Positions 36,963-45,718 of a stretch of DNA of 64,000 nt are shown piece after piece. The stretch is from Paenarthrobacter sp. GTDB lineage: Bacteria; Actinomycetota; Actinomycetes; Actinomycetales; Micrococcaceae. The position numbers and the translations under genes are program-made. The stretch's first letter is position 1. Each line of letters starts with the position of its first letter. The notes beneath the pieces were generated by a model that did not search any database, was not told the DNA's origin, and saw only the letters and a list, made by a program, of their open reading frames with translations. Where the stretch lies: NCBI GenBank assembly GCA_031179305.1, contig JAPSHX010000017.1, forward strand, positions 1 to 64,000, in the 5' to 3' direction.

Positions 36963-37028
36963 CCCAAGTAGGTCGCAGTTGAGGTCGTTTTGAGGGCTGA
37001 GAACGACCTGATCTGCGACTCAGTTGGG
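36963..37028. repeat. dispersed palindromic repeat, family A copy 2
   Basis: Arms CCCAAGTAGGTCGCAG and imperfect complement, with inner arms AGGTCGTT/AACGACCT. It shares arms and centre with the element at 10207-10274 in the opposite orientation. It lies between the terminator and the FCD regulator promoter. Confidence 0.8.
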
Positions 37029-37048
37029 TGAGGACGCGGCGGAGACAG

Positions 37049-37057
37049 ACATCCGAT
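37049..37057 (+). promoter_or_regulatory. candidate fucose-regulator operator (ACATCCGAT)
   Basis: ACATCCGAT lies 11 bases before the -10 element of the FCD regulator gene. The same motif occurs twice in the fucose divergent promoter (42496-42570), suggesting autoregulation. Confidence 0.45.
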
Positions 37058-37067
37058 CATTCGTGGC

Positions 37068-37073
37068 TACTAT
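37068..37073 (+). promoter_or_regulatory. -10 element of a leaderless promoter (FCD regulator)
   Basis: TACTAT is followed by six bases and the ATG of the FCD regulator; no Shine-Dalgarno is present. Confidence 0.5.
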
Positions 37074-37079
37074 TGGTCC

Positions 37080-37751
37080 ATGGCTGTCACAGATGAGGCG
37101 ATCAGCAAGATCAAAGACATGCTGATCCGCGGCGAACTCAAGGCCGGCGATCGACTTCCGCCGGAAAAGGAACTGAGCGAACGGCTCGGTCTTTCCAGAA
37201 GTTCGTTGCGTGAGGCCGTGAAAGCCCTCGAACTGATCCGCGTGCTGGACGTCCGCCGTGGTGATGGCACCTACGTGACCAGCCTCGACGCGAAGCTCCT
37301 CAACGAAGCCGTCGCCTTTGTGGTGGACCTGCACCAGGACCGGTCCATCCTGGAACTCTTTGAGGTTCGACGAATCCTGGAGCCGGCCACCGCACACTTG
37401 GCGGCGGGCAAAATCACGCCGGACGAGCTCTTGGCCCTGCGGAGCACCATGGACGGCATCGACGAGAACACTGACGTCGAGGAGCTCGTGGCCCATGACC
37501 TGGAATTCCACAGAATCATCGCCGAAGCCGCCGGAAATGACTACCTCGGGAGCCTCTTGGAAGCCCTGTCCAGCAGCACCGTGCGGGCGCGTATATGGCG
37601 TGGCCTGACGCAGGAGAAGGCCGTGGCGCACACCTTGGCTGAACACCGCGCGATCGCGGACGCACTGGAACGGGGCGACGCCGAACTTGTGCGGGCCCTC
37701 GTCACCGTGCACATCAGCGGCGTGGAGAACTGGCTGCGGCTGGCGCTCTAA
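37080..37751 (+). CDS. FadR/GntR family (FCD) regulator of L-fucose genes
   Basis: A 223-residue regulator with an N-terminal GntR helix-turn-helix (AGDRLPPEKELSERLGLSRSSLREAVKAL) and an FCD domain with DLEFHRIIAEAAGN and ALVTVHISGVENW histidine motifs. It is convergent with the fuconolactonase gene, with a 4-base overlap of the stop codons. The shared ACATCCGAT sites suggest it controls the fucose pathway, perhaps sensing an acid sugar such as L-fuconate. That is inference from context. Confidence 0.88.
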   Translation: MAVTDEAISKIKDMLIRGELKAGDRLPPEKELSERLGLSRSSLREAVKALELIRVLDVRRGDGTYVTSLDAKLLNEAVAFVVDLHQDRSILELFEVRRILEPATAHLAAGKITPDELLALRSTMDGIDENTDVEELVAHDLEFHRIIAEAAGNDYLGSLLEALSSSTVRARIWRGLTQEKAVAHTLAEHRAIADALERGDAELVRALVTVHISGVENWLRLAL

Positions 37752-38617
37752 ATGTCGGTCAGAGGGGCAACTGCCAAGCCATACGTCCGGATGGCGGTCT
37801 CCTCAAGCACCAAGTCCTGGTCCGAGGGGTCCAAGGAAGACACCAGCTCCAGCAGGACATCGAGTGTCCGGCCGTAGGGTGCCCCGAGCGTACTGACCGG
37901 CCAGTCGCCGCCGATCATCAAACGCTCCGGCCCGAAAGCCTCCAACGCTGAATCAAACAGGGGTCGCAATGCATCCGCCGTGTAGTCAACGCCACGCAAA
38001 TGCAGTCCGGAGAGCTTCGCAACGGAGTTAGGCTCCCGCCCGAGCGCCCGAAAGTCAGCGCTCCACGAGTCCATGAGTTCAGGATCAGCCAGCGGCGGCT
38101 TACCCAGGTGATCCAACACAACCGTCAGTTCCGGCATCTCGCGGGCCAGCCGAACCGCGGACCCCAGGTGCCTGGGGAAAGCATCGGGAATGTCCAAGGT
38201 GAGCCCTTCCCTAGCCACTAGCGCCAGGGAATCGCGGACGGCAGGAAGATCCAGAAAGTCATCACGGGGATCATCATGCAGGAGGTGCCGCACACCTTTA
38301 AAGGCGGGCTGAGCTGTGAAGCGGTGCAACTGTTCTGCAGCTTCAGCAGGCGCATCCAAGCTGATCCAACCCACTACTCCGAGCACCCAGGGATTCCGCG
38401 CCGCTACTGCCAACATGCTCTCGGTGTCGGCTACGGTGTCGTCGGCCTGGACCAGCACGGCTCCCCTCACGCCGGCAGCGTCCAACGTCTCGCGCGCCTC
38501 GTCCTCGCCAAAGCTGCGGAAGAGCTCACCGTGTTGCGGTCCGAGCCACGGATAGTGGCGCACACCGCCGGTGACGAAGGAGTCCAAGGTCCACAGGTGC
38601 AGATGCGAATCAATCAC
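37748..38617 (-). CDS. L-fuconolactonase (amidohydrolase family)
   Basis: A 289-residue amidohydrolase-2 barrel enzyme. It should open L-fucono-1,5-lactone to L-fuconate. The metal/catalytic motif DSHLHLW is at the N-terminus, with RHLLHDDP, VLDHLGKPP (His) and IGGDWPVS (Asp) in order, as in fuconolactonases. The start is a GTG at VIDSHLHLW: GGAGGAG lies 8 bases upstream and the codon overlaps the stop of the dehydrogenase gene (GTGA). The longer ORF start in the track is inside that gene. The next enzyme is the dehydratase at 41151-42455. Confidence 0.88.
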   Translation of the reverse strand: MIDSHLHLWTLDSFVTGGVRHYPWLGPQHGELFRSFGEDEARETLDAAGVRGAVLVQADDTVADTESMLAVAARNPWVLGVVGWISLDAPAEAAEQLHRFTAQPAFKGVRHLLHDDPRDDFLDLPAVRDSLALVAREGLTLDIPDAFPRHLGSAVRLAREMPELTVVLDHLGKPPLADPELMDSWSADFRALGREPNSVAKLSGLHLRGVDYTADALRPLFDSALEAFGPERLMIGGDWPVSTLGAPYGRTLDVLLELVSSLDPSDQDLVLEETAIRTYGLAVAPLTDI

Positions 38618-39558
38618 GTCGGGCGCTCCTCCAACACGTTCCACAGTTCGTCCGGCACGGGCGCTTCCATTCTGGCAGCGTTCGTGGCCACCTGTTCAGG
38701 AGAAGTCGCCCCGGCTGTCACATTCACCACGGCCGGATGCCGCAACGGGAACTGGAGCGCCGCCGTCGGGAGTTCCACGCCGAAGTCCCGGCAGAGGGCC
38801 GCGAGCGCACGCGCGCGCTCCAGCACGTCGCGCGGTGCTTGATCGTAGTTGTAGTGGGCGTCTTCCGGAACGTCGGGTCGGGCCAGGAGGCCCGAGTTGT
38901 AGGCGCCCACACTTACGACGCCGGTGCTTTGCTCCACACAGCGGTCAAGCAGCGGGACGCTGGGCTGCTCAAGCAGGGTGTAGCGGCCGGCCAGCATCAC
39001 GAGGTCGAGATCGGCGGCTTCGACGCATTTCAACGCTGCCTCGGCGGAGTTGATGCCCACGCCGATTGCCCGGACTACTCCCTCAGAGCGCAGCTTCTCG
39101 AGAGCCGGAAGTCCTTGGGAGATTCCGGCCTGAAGATCGTGGACGTCGGGGTCGTGAAGGTAAACGATGTCCACGTGGTCCAAGCCGAGCCGTTCCAAGG
39201 AGTCTTCGATGCTGCGCCGGATGCCTTTTTCGGAGAAGTCCCACACGCGCCGTGACGTCGCTGGGACCTCGAAGCCCTCCGGGTCCTGCCCGCCAACGGA
39301 GTTGGGTTCGAGTAGCCTGCCAACCTTGGTTGAGATGACGAATTCGTTCCGGGGTTTATCACGGAGGACGGCGCCCAATCTTTGCTCGGAGAGGCCCAGA
39401 CCGTAGTGGGGCGCGGTGTCGAAGTAGCGGATGCCCGCGTCCCATGCAGCGAGCACGGTTGCGAGCCCCTCCCCGTCCGGGATCGCCCGGTAGAGATTCC
39501 CGATGCCCGCTCCGCCGAAGCCCAGTTTGCCTAGTTTGCCGGGATCAAGTGAGTTCAT
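38614..39558 (-). CDS. aldo/keto reductase, probable L-fucose 1-dehydrogenase
   Basis: A 314-residue aldo/keto reductase. The visible motifs are KLGFGGAGIGNLY, IRYFDTAPHYGLG (Asp and Tyr), FVISTKVG (Lys) and DIVYLHDPD (His). Members of this branch (D-threo-aldose 1-dehydrogenase or L-fucose dehydrogenase) oxidise L-fucose to L-fuconolactone with NAD(P)+. The position between mutarotase and lactonase genes supports that role. The ATG at 39558 overlaps the stop of the mutarotase (ATGA); an ATG four codons earlier is possible. Confidence 0.87.
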   Translation of the reverse strand: MNSLDPGKLGKLGFGGAGIGNLYRAIPDGEGLATVLAAWDAGIRYFDTAPHYGLGLSEQRLGAVLRDKPRNEFVISTKVGRLLEPNSVGGQDPEGFEVPATSRRVWDFSEKGIRRSIEDSLERLGLDHVDIVYLHDPDVHDLQAGISQGLPALEKLRSEGVVRAIGVGINSAEAALKCVEAADLDLVMLAGRYTLLEQPSVPLLDRCVEQSTGVVSVGAYNSGLLARPDVPEDAHYNYDQAPRDVLERARALAALCRDFGVELPTAALQFPLRHPAVVNVTAGATSPEQVATNAARMEAPVPDELWNVLEERPT

Positions 39559-39869
39559 GGCAGTTCCCATACCTTCTGGATACCCGTATCCTCCCCCGAG
39601 TAATCGTCCTGGACCTCCAAAAGTTCAGCCAATCGGGCTTGCCACGGCACGTTGGCCGGGTGCTTGGCTAGCGCATGCCGCATGGCTTGGTAGTTTTCCA
39701 CGTCCACCACATGGAAAAGATCGAGACCGTTGCGCCAGATTCGCCAGTTCCGGACGCCGGCATCCTTGAGCGCGGCTACCAGCTCAGGGGGAATGTTCGC
39801 GTGCGCGTCGGCGTACTCCTCTTCATTTCCCGGCTTGAGTCTGGTGTGCAGGGCGATGCTCTCAACCAT
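39555..39869 (-). CDS. L-fucose (L-rhamnose-type) mutarotase
   Basis: A 104-residue protein of the rhamnose mutarotase RhaM fold (DUF718), which interconverts sugar anomers. The family pattern LHTRLKPGNEEEYADAHANIPPELVAAL, RNWRIWRNGLDLFHVVD and a late CYS-free PWQARLAELL are visible. In this operon the substrate is most likely L-fucose released by the fucosidase. It overlaps the fucosidase gene by 8 bases and the dehydrogenase gene by 4. Confidence 0.9.
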   Translation of the reverse strand: MVESIALHTRLKPGNEEEYADAHANIPPELVAALKDAGVRNWRIWRNGLDLFHVVDVENYQAMRHALAKHPANVPWQARLAELLEVQDDYSGEDTGIQKVWELP

Positions 39870-41169
39870 TCACGGCCTCGGGTGTCAGGAACAGCTCCAG
39901 CACCGGAACAGCAACGTTCGGCCGCTGGACAGGCAGCTTGATGGTCAAGGTCCCTGGCGGCTGGCCTCCCTGGGTCATATTCATGGCCTGCTGTCCGGGG
40001 TCTACCTCTTTGAGGAAAACCTCGGACGCGTCGTTCAGCAACTGCGCGTACTCAACTTTTCCGGCGAGGTCCGGGAGGTGCACGTACTCGAATGGCCAAG
40101 CGAACAAGTGAACATAGAGCCTGTCCCTGCGCTGCGTGTACCGGGCGTCCGCGGGTGCCGTGAACAGGGAGGCCCCCGTCCCGTAGATGGCGCGCGAGTG
40201 CAGCTTCATCCACTCGCCGATGCCTTCCAAGGACGTCAAGGCCCGCGGATCGAGGTTTCCCCTGCCTGTGGGGCCGACGTTGAGCAGCAGATTGCCACCC
40301 TTGGATACGCCATCCACGAGCATTCGGATGAGCAGGTCCACGGATTTGTAGTTCAGGTTGTCCCTGTCATAACCCCAACTACCGTTGAGGGTCTGGCAAG
40401 CCTCCCAGGTGACCGGTTCGCCGTCGACCATCATGGGGCCGGCGGGCTGGTACTGCTCGGGAGTGACAAAGTCGCCGGGGATCTCCAACCGGTCATTGAC
40501 CACAATGCCGGGCTGCAGCTCCCGCACCATGGCGAGCAACGCCTCCGAATCCCAGTCCTTCCGGCCCTTGCCACCCCAAAATTCTTGTTCGTGCCCACCT
40601 GTGTAGGAGAAGTCGAAGAACAGGTAGTCGATGGTGCCGTAGTTGCTCAGGAGTTCACGGACCTGGCCGTGCAGGTACTCGCGGTAGCGCGCCATGTCGC
40701 GTCCGGCGTTCAAGCTTTCGACGTCGGCCGTGTTCCGTTGGGGGTGTACGCCGTCCACGGTGAAGTCGGGGTGGTGCCAGTCGATGAGCGAGTGATAGAA
40801 GCCGACCTTCAGTCCCTCGGCCCGGAGTGCTTCCACATAGGGCGCTATCAGGTCTCGGCCGGCGGGCGTGTTGGTGGCCTTGTAATCCGTCAGCGCCGAG
40901 TCCCACAGACAGAAGCCGTCGTGGTGCTTGGTGGTGAGCACCACATACTTCATCCCGGCGCCCCGTGCTGCGCGTGCCCATTCCCGGGGATCATAGAGGT
41001 CCGGGTCGAATCGCTGGAAGTACTTGGAGTACTCCTCCACTGTGATTTCTTCCCTGTTCATCACCCACTCGTGCCGGGCAGGCAGGGCGTAGATGCCCCA
41101 GTGAACGAACATCCCAAAACGTGCCTCTTCAAACCAAGGTGCGTGCTGGATCAACGGGATTCCTTCCAT
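39862..41169 (-). CDS. alpha-L-fucosidase, GH29
   Basis: A 435-residue GH29 fucosidase releasing terminal L-fucose from glycans. Conserved segments include [41 protein letters not shown] and [11 protein letters not shown]. The last carries the probable nucleophile aspartate. There is no signal peptide, so it would work on small imported fucosides in the cytoplasm. It overlaps the dehydratase gene by 19 bases and the mutarotase by 8. No fucoside transporter is in the window. Confidence 0.93.
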   Translation of the reverse strand: MEGIPLIQHAPWFEEARFGMFVHWGIYALPARHEWVMNREEITVEEYSKYFQRFDPDLYDPREWARAARGAGMKYVVLTTKHHDGFCLWDSALTDYKATNTPAGRDLIAPYVEALRAEGLKVGFYHSLIDWHHPDFTVDGVHPQRNTADVESLNAGRDMARYREYLHGQVRELLSNYGTIDYLFFDFSYTGGHEQEFWGGKGRKDWDSEALLAMVRELQPGIVVNDRLEIPGDFVTPEQYQPAGPMMVDGEPVTWEACQTLNGSWGYDRDNLNYKSVDLLIRMLVDGVSKGGNLLLNVGPTGRGNLDPRALTSLEGIGEWMKLHSRAIYGTGASLFTAPADARYTQRRDRLYVHLFAWPFEYVHLPDLAGKVEYAQLLNDASEVFLKEVDPGQQAMNMTQGGQPPGTLTIKLPVQRPNVAVPVLELFLTPEAVNG

Positions 41170-42455
41170 ACGGGGCCGTTCGGAAAGCTGTACGCGGCCA
41201 GTGTTTCACGGAGCATTTCGTTTCCTGCGCCAGGATTCGACGGCGGCCAGTATGCGCCGTCGTGGACGTCCACGGGCGTGACGAAGTGTTCATGGAGGTG
41301 GTCCACGAACTCGATGGTCCTGTTCTCCTTGGTCCCGGACACCGCAATGAAATCAAACATGGATAGGTGCTGCACGGCTTCGCACAGACCGACACCACCG
41401 GCATGCGGACAAACCCTTACCCCGAACTTGGCAGCGAGAAGGAGGATGCTGATGTTCTCATTCACACCCGCTACCCGGGCAGCATCAATTTGCAGGACCT
41501 GAAGCGAACCGGCTTGGAGCATCTGCTTGAACACCACCCGGTTCTGGACGTGTTCGCCGGTGGCCACAGGGATGGGAGCCACTCCGCGGGCGATAGCGGC
41601 ATGACCCAGGATGTCGTCCGGGCTGGTGGGTTCCTCAATCCAGGCGATGTCGTAAGGAGCAAGGTGTGCCATCCAGTCGATGGCTTCCTGCACGTCCCAG
41701 CGCTGATTGGCATCTACCGCGATCCTGACGTCGGGTCCAACGGCAGCGCGGGCGGCCCGCACGCGGCGGATGTCGTCCTCCACGGAGGCGCCAACTTTCA
41801 ACTTGATTTGGGCAAATCCGTCGGCCACGGCTTCCTTGGCCAGCCGCGTCAGTTTGTCGTCGCTGTAACCCAACCAGCCCGGCGTCGTGGTGTACGCGGG
41901 GTAACCCTCAGTGCGAAGTGCCTTTTTGCGCGCTTCCCTTCCGGGTTCGGCGTCGCGGAGGATTTCCAGAGCTTCCTCCGGGGTGAGCGCATCCGTGAGG
42001 TAGCGGAAGTCAACGAGTGCTACGAGCTCATCGGGTGTCATGCCGGCGAGCAACTCCCACAGGGGCAGCCCTGCGCGTTTGGCTTTCAAATCCCACAACG
42101 CATTGACCACGGCGCCGATGGCCATGTGCATGACGCCTTTCTCGGGGCCCAGCCATCTGAGTTGGGAATCGTGTGCCAGCAGCTTCCAGGTTGCACCCAT
42201 GTCATCAAGCAGCGAGTCAACGTCAGCGCCAAGGATGTGATCCCTCAGTGCCCCGATCGCCGCCGTCTCCACTTCGTTGCCCCGCCCGATGGTGAACACA
42301 AAGCCGTGGCCCTCCTGTCCGTCCCCGGCATCCGTGCGAATGATCAGGTATGCGGCGGAATAATCGGGGTCCGGGTTCATGGCGTCGGAGCCGTCCAGTT
42401 CCAATGATGTGGGGAAGCGGATATCGAAGGTATCCAGTGCGGTGATGATGCTCAT
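41151..42455 (-). CDS. L-fuconate dehydratase (enolase superfamily)
   Basis: A 434-residue enolase-superfamily enzyme that removes water from L-fuconate to give 2-keto-3-deoxy-L-fuconate. Visible motifs are [22 protein letters not shown], the Lys-x-Lys base IKLKVG, metal ligands in VDANQRWD and WIEEP, then ATGEH and CPHAGGVGL. Start at [10 protein letters not shown] with AGGAG 5 bases upstream. It is the first gene of the minus-strand fucose operon and is divergent from the FAH hydrolase gene. Confidence 0.93.
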   Translation of the reverse strand: MSIITALDTFDIRFPTSLELDGSDAMNPDPDYSAAYLIIRTDAGDGQEGHGFVFTIGRGNEVETAAIGALRDHILGADVDSLLDDMGATWKLLAHDSQLRWLGPEKGVMHMAIGAVVNALWDLKAKRAGLPLWELLAGMTPDELVALVDFRYLTDALTPEEALEILRDAEPGREARKKALRTEGYPAYTTTPGWLGYSDDKLTRLAKEAVADGFAQIKLKVGASVEDDIRRVRAARAAVGPDVRIAVDANQRWDVQEAIDWMAHLAPYDIAWIEEPTSPDDILGHAAIARGVAPIPVATGEHVQNRVVFKQMLQAGSLQVLQIDAARVAGVNENISILLLAAKFGVRVCPHAGGVGLCEAVQHLSMFDFIAVSGTKENRTIEFVDHLHEHFVTPVDVHDGAYWPPSNPGAGNEMLRETLAAYSFPNGPVWKESR

Positions 42456-42495
42456 ACGGCTCCTGAGTTGCGGCAAGGTTCATCAGCGAGCCTAA

Positions 42496-42570
42496 ACATC
42501 CGATGTCTGCCTTGTCAATGGGTCACATTTCCGTATTATGGGTGACAACACCACACTAGAGCTCGGATGT
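42496..42570. promoter_or_regulatory. divergent fucose promoter with two regulator sites
   Basis: ACATCCGATGT (42496-42506) is a perfect 5-1-5 palindrome. TCGGATGT (42563-42570) is its half site inverted. A further ACATCCGAT lies at the FCD regulator gene. Both transcripts of the divergent fucose operons start between or near these sites. Confidence 0.55.
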
Positions 42571-42595
42571 TAGTCCCGAAAGCACGGAGGAAGCC

Positions 42596-43510
42596 ATGAC
42601 CTTGAAATTCGCCAGGCTGGGTACGGCCGGAAACGAACAACCGGCCGTCATCGCCCAGGACGCCGACGGCGCTGAGAAGTACTTCAGCCTCACGGCCCTG
42701 ACCAACGACATCGACGGCGGTTTCCTCGCCTCGGACGGCATCGAACGCAGCCGCGAAGCCCTGAACAAGGGGGAACTTCCCGAGATCTCGCCTGAAGGCC
42801 TGCGCATCGGCGCCCCCGTCGCCCGACCCGGCGCAGTGGTTGCCATCGGACTCAACTACACCGCGCACGCTGCCGAATCCGGCGCTACGCCGCCCGAGGT
42901 TCCAGTGGTGTTCCTCAAGCCCACCAACACCATCACCGGCCCGTTCGACGCAGCCCCCATCCCGCCGTCGTCGGAAAAGTACGACTGGGAAGTGGAACTC
43001 GCAATCGTGATCGGCAAGGAAGCGTCATACCTTTCCACAGTTGACGAGGCCACAGCCTGCATCGCCGGTTACGCCGTGGCCAACGACCTCTCCGAGCGCG
43101 ACTACCAGATCCCCGGCGCCGCGGGACAGTGGACCAAGGGCAAGACCCTCCCCGGTTCCACTCCCCTGGGCCCATGGCTGGTCCCGTCCGCGGATGTTGA
43201 CGCCGGCAACCTTCGCCTGCAGACCCTGGTCAACGGCGAAAGCCGGCAAGACTCCAATACCTCGGACATGATCTTCGACCCCGCCACGATCGTCCACCAC
43301 CTCAGCCAGTACATGGTCCTGGAACCGGGCGACGTGATCATCACGGGCACCCCCGAGGGCGTTGCACTGTCCGGCAGATTCCCCTTCATCCAGGCCGGTG
43401 ACGTGGTGGAGCTGGAAATTGAGGGACTGGGCCGCCAACGACAGGAATACTTCCGAGCGCAGGCCGGCTCGCGCCCCGGGGCAGCAGCCCCCGTCAGCAT
43501 CAACGCCTGA
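42596..43510 (+). CDS. fumarylacetoacetate hydrolase family, 2,4-diketo-3-deoxy-L-fuconate hydrolase
   Basis: A 304-residue FAH-superfamily enzyme. Metal ligands lie in DWEVELAIVIGKEA (Glu pair) and NDLSERDYQ (Asp); the loop TPLGPWLVPSADVD and ITGTPEGVALSG are typical. In the non-phosphorylating fucose route the family member splits 2,4-diketo-3-deoxy-L-fuconate to pyruvate and L-lactate. GGAGGAAGCC precedes the ATG. It is the first gene of the plus-strand fucose operon, followed 7 bp later by the dehydrogenase. Confidence 0.9.
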   Translation: MTLKFARLGTAGNEQPAVIAQDADGAEKYFSLTALTNDIDGGFLASDGIERSREALNKGELPEISPEGLRIGAPVARPGAVVAIGLNYTAHAAESGATPPEVPVVFLKPTNTITGPFDAAPIPPSSEKYDWEVELAIVIGKEASYLSTVDEATACIAGYAVANDLSERDYQIPGAAGQWTKGKTLPGSTPLGPWLVPSADVDAGNLRLQTLVNGESRQDSNTSDMIFDPATIVHHLSQYMVLEPGDVIITGTPEGVALSGRFPFIQAGDVVELEIEGLGRQRQEYFRAQAGSRPGAAAPVSINA

Positions 43511-43517
43511 GGCCGCC

Positions 43518-44279
43518 ATGGCAGCCTCGGTGGGCAACGAGTTCCAAGGCCTGACAGCACTCGTGACCGGCGGCGCCTCCGGAATCGGGGCAGCCATCGC
43601 GGACCGCCTCGCAGCCGGCGGTGCGCAGGTGGCGGTCCTGGACCTCGCCCCGGAAACCAGCCCGCATTTCGGTGTGCAGTGCAATGTGGCCGATGACGCC
43701 TCGGTGCGCACCGCCGTCGAGCACGTAGTAAAGCAGTTCGGCCGCTTGGACATCGTGATCAACAACGCCGGCATCGGCGCCCAAGGCGACATCGCGGCGA
43801 ACCACGACGACGAGTGGCTGCGCGTTCTCAACGTCAATGTGGTGGGAATCGCCCGCGTCAGCCGGGCAGCCTTGCCGCACCTGCGTGAGTCTCCGGCGGC
43901 CGCGATTGTTAACACTTGTTCCATTGCGGCGACGGCCGGGCTTCCGCAGCGTGCCCTGTACTCGGCGTCGAAGGGTGCGGTTTTGTCGTTGACGCTCGCC
44001 ATGGCAGCAGACCATGTCCGTGAGGGGATCCGTGTGAACTGCGTGAATCCCGGCACCGTAGACACCCCCTGGGTTGGCCGGTTGCTCGATTCAGCCGCTG
44101 ACCCCGCAGCCGAGCGCGCCGCCCTCAACAGCCGCCAACCGCACGGGCGGATGGTGGACCCCGCCGAGGTAGCCGGCGCCGTCGCTTATCTGGCGAGTCC
44201 TCTGTCGGGGTCGACGACCGGGACCTCACTGGCGGTCGACGGCGGCATGCAGGGCCTGCGGCTGCGCCCGGCGCAGTAG
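43518..44279 (+). CDS. SDR, 2-keto-3-deoxy-L-fuconate dehydrogenase
   Basis: A 253-residue short-chain dehydrogenase. The Rossmann motif TGGASGIG, NNAG, catalytic Tyr-x-x-x-Lys in YSASKG and the NPGTVDTPW segment are intact. In this operon it is the expected NAD-dependent oxidant of 2-keto-3-deoxy-L-fuconate to the 2,4-diketo acid. Start at MAASVGNEFQ because the longer track ORF begins inside the hydrolase gene. With its neighbours it completes the route. Confidence 0.92.
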   Translation: MAASVGNEFQGLTALVTGGASGIGAAIADRLAAGGAQVAVLDLAPETSPHFGVQCNVADDASVRTAVEHVVKQFGRLDIVINNAGIGAQGDIAANHDDEWLRVLNVNVVGIARVSRAALPHLRESPAAAIVNTCSIAATAGLPQRALYSASKGAVLSLTLAMAADHVREGIRVNCVNPGTVDTPWVGRLLDSAADPAAERAALNSRQPHGRMVDPAEVAGAVAYLASPLSGSTTGTSLAVDGGMQGLRLRPAQ

Positions 44280-44388
44280 GCGGTTTTCGTAACGCAACGG
44301 GCCCGCAACCTCCTGCAGCGGTCGTTCGCCTATGCTCAAGTCCAAGAGATCAACGGCGACTCACTTAGCAGACTCAGGAGATACAGCC

Positions 44389-45687
44389 ATGAGCAACTGG
44401 CGCATCAGGGACTTCCATTCGTCCGATTTGGACGGCATCCTGCACCTCTGGGAGTCACTCAAAGCCGATGGCGTGGAGCCCGTCTACGCGTTGTCTGAGG
44501 TACTGGCCTCCTGCGAGAAGGACCACGCCGTAGTGGCCGTCCAGGGCGACCAGGTAGTGGGTGCCGCCGTCGGACGCGCCGCCCATGACCAAGGGTGGAT
44601 CGTTTTCCTGGCCACGCTGACCGAGTTCCGGGGCCGCGGCATCGGCACCTCGCTGCTGTCCGCCGTCGAGAACCGCATGGCCCCGCACGGGCTCAACAAA
44701 CTCTCCGCTCTGATGCCGGAGACCGAAACACGTGTTGAAGCCTTCTTGGGACGCGGGTTCGTGGTGAAGAAAAACCTGCGCTATTTCGAGCGGACCATCC
44801 CGGTACAGCGGCAGGAACTGGAACCGTTGAGCTTGCTGGGCGGACGCATTCTTGCCCGGGACCTGTGGGAGAACGTGGCTGGCATGCGCCGGGAGAAGGA
44901 GCTGCTGGAGCGGCGACTGGTACTTCCTTTGGCCGAGGCTGACCTCGCGGACGAGTACGGCGTGGTCCCGCCCCGGGCAGTAGTCCTTTTCGGCCCTCCG
45001 GGCACCGGCAAAACCACCTTCGCCAAGGCCATCGCATCCAGGCTCGAGTGGCCGTTCGTGGAAGTCTTCCCGTCCCGATTGGCCGCTGACCCCAAGGGCC
45101 TGGCCGGTGCACTACGCGAGACATTCCTGGAAATCGCCGAGCTGGAACACGCCGTGGTCTTCATCGATGAAGTGGAGGAAATCGCGTCGCAGCGCGCCGG
45201 TGATCCACCGTCGCCGCTGCAGGGGGTCACCAACGAACTCCTCAAGATCATCCCGGCTTTCCGCGAACAACCCGGCCGCTTGCTGGTGTGCGCCACGAAC
45301 TTCATCCGGGCCTTGGACACCGCGTTCCTGCGCCACGGCCGGTTCGACTACGTCATCCCCATCGGCCTCCCGGACGTCCACGCCCGCGAAGCCATGTGGC
45401 AGCGATTCATCCCCGCCACCGTGATGGACTCGGTCGACATCGCCCAGCTGGTGGAGCGAACCGAGGGCTTCTCACCCGCGGACATCGAGTTCGCTGCCCG
45501 CAGCGCCTCCCAGCGGGCCCTGGAAAAAGCCGTGTACGACGACGGCGGCTCCGGCCTCGCTCCCAACGGACGTAAAGGGCCGGTCACCCAGGACTACCTC
45601 GATTCCATCTCCGATACCCGCACCACCGTCAGCGCCGAAGTGCACCAGGACTTCCTGGAAGACATCGACGTGTTGGGGCGCGTGTAG
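44389..45687 (+). CDS. fusion of GNAT acetyltransferase and AAA+ ATPase domains
   Basis: A 432-residue two-domain protein. Residues 1-135 are GNAT-like, with motif A LATLTEFRGRGIGTSLL (RGRGIG at 81-86). After a linker, residues 165-432 form an AAA+ ATPase: Walker A GPPGTGKT at 202-209, Walker B VVFIDE at 256-261, sensor-1 Asn304 and the arginine-finger segment LRHGRFDYVIPIGLP at 314-328. The ATPase resembles FtsH/CDC48-type classic AAA modules but has no protease or N-domain. AGGAG lies before the ATG. A combined acetyl-transfer and unfolding or remodelling role is inferred. It is the only gene between the fucose operon and ltrA, and no substrate is evident. Confidence 0.85.
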   Translation: MSNWRIRDFHSSDLDGILHLWESLKADGVEPVYALSEVLASCEKDHAVVAVQGDQVVGAAVGRAAHDQGWIVFLATLTEFRGRGIGTSLLSAVENRMAPHGLNKLSALMPETETRVEAFLGRGFVVKKNLRYFERTIPVQRQELEPLSLLGGRILARDLWENVAGMRREKELLERRLVLPLAEADLADEYGVVPPRAVVLFGPPGTGKTTFAKAIASRLEWPFVEVFPSRLAADPKGLAGALRETFLEIAELEHAVVFIDEVEEIASQRAGDPPSPLQGVTNELLKIIPAFREQPGRLLVCATNFIRALDTAFLRHGRFDYVIPIGLPDVHAREAMWQRFIPATVMDSVDIAQLVERTEGFSPADIEFAARSASQRALEKAVYDDGGSGLAPNGRKGPVTQDYLDSISDTRTTVSAEVHQDFLEDIDVLGRV

Positions 45688-45705
45688 GAGGTCCTGATCA
45701 CGGGA

Positions 45706-45711
45706 TAATCT
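45706..45711 (+). promoter_or_regulatory. -10 element of a leaderless promoter (LtrA gene)
   Basis: TAATCT is followed by seven bases and the LtrA ATG; no ribosome binding site is seen. Confidence 0.4.
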
Positions 45712-45718
45712 TTGTCCC

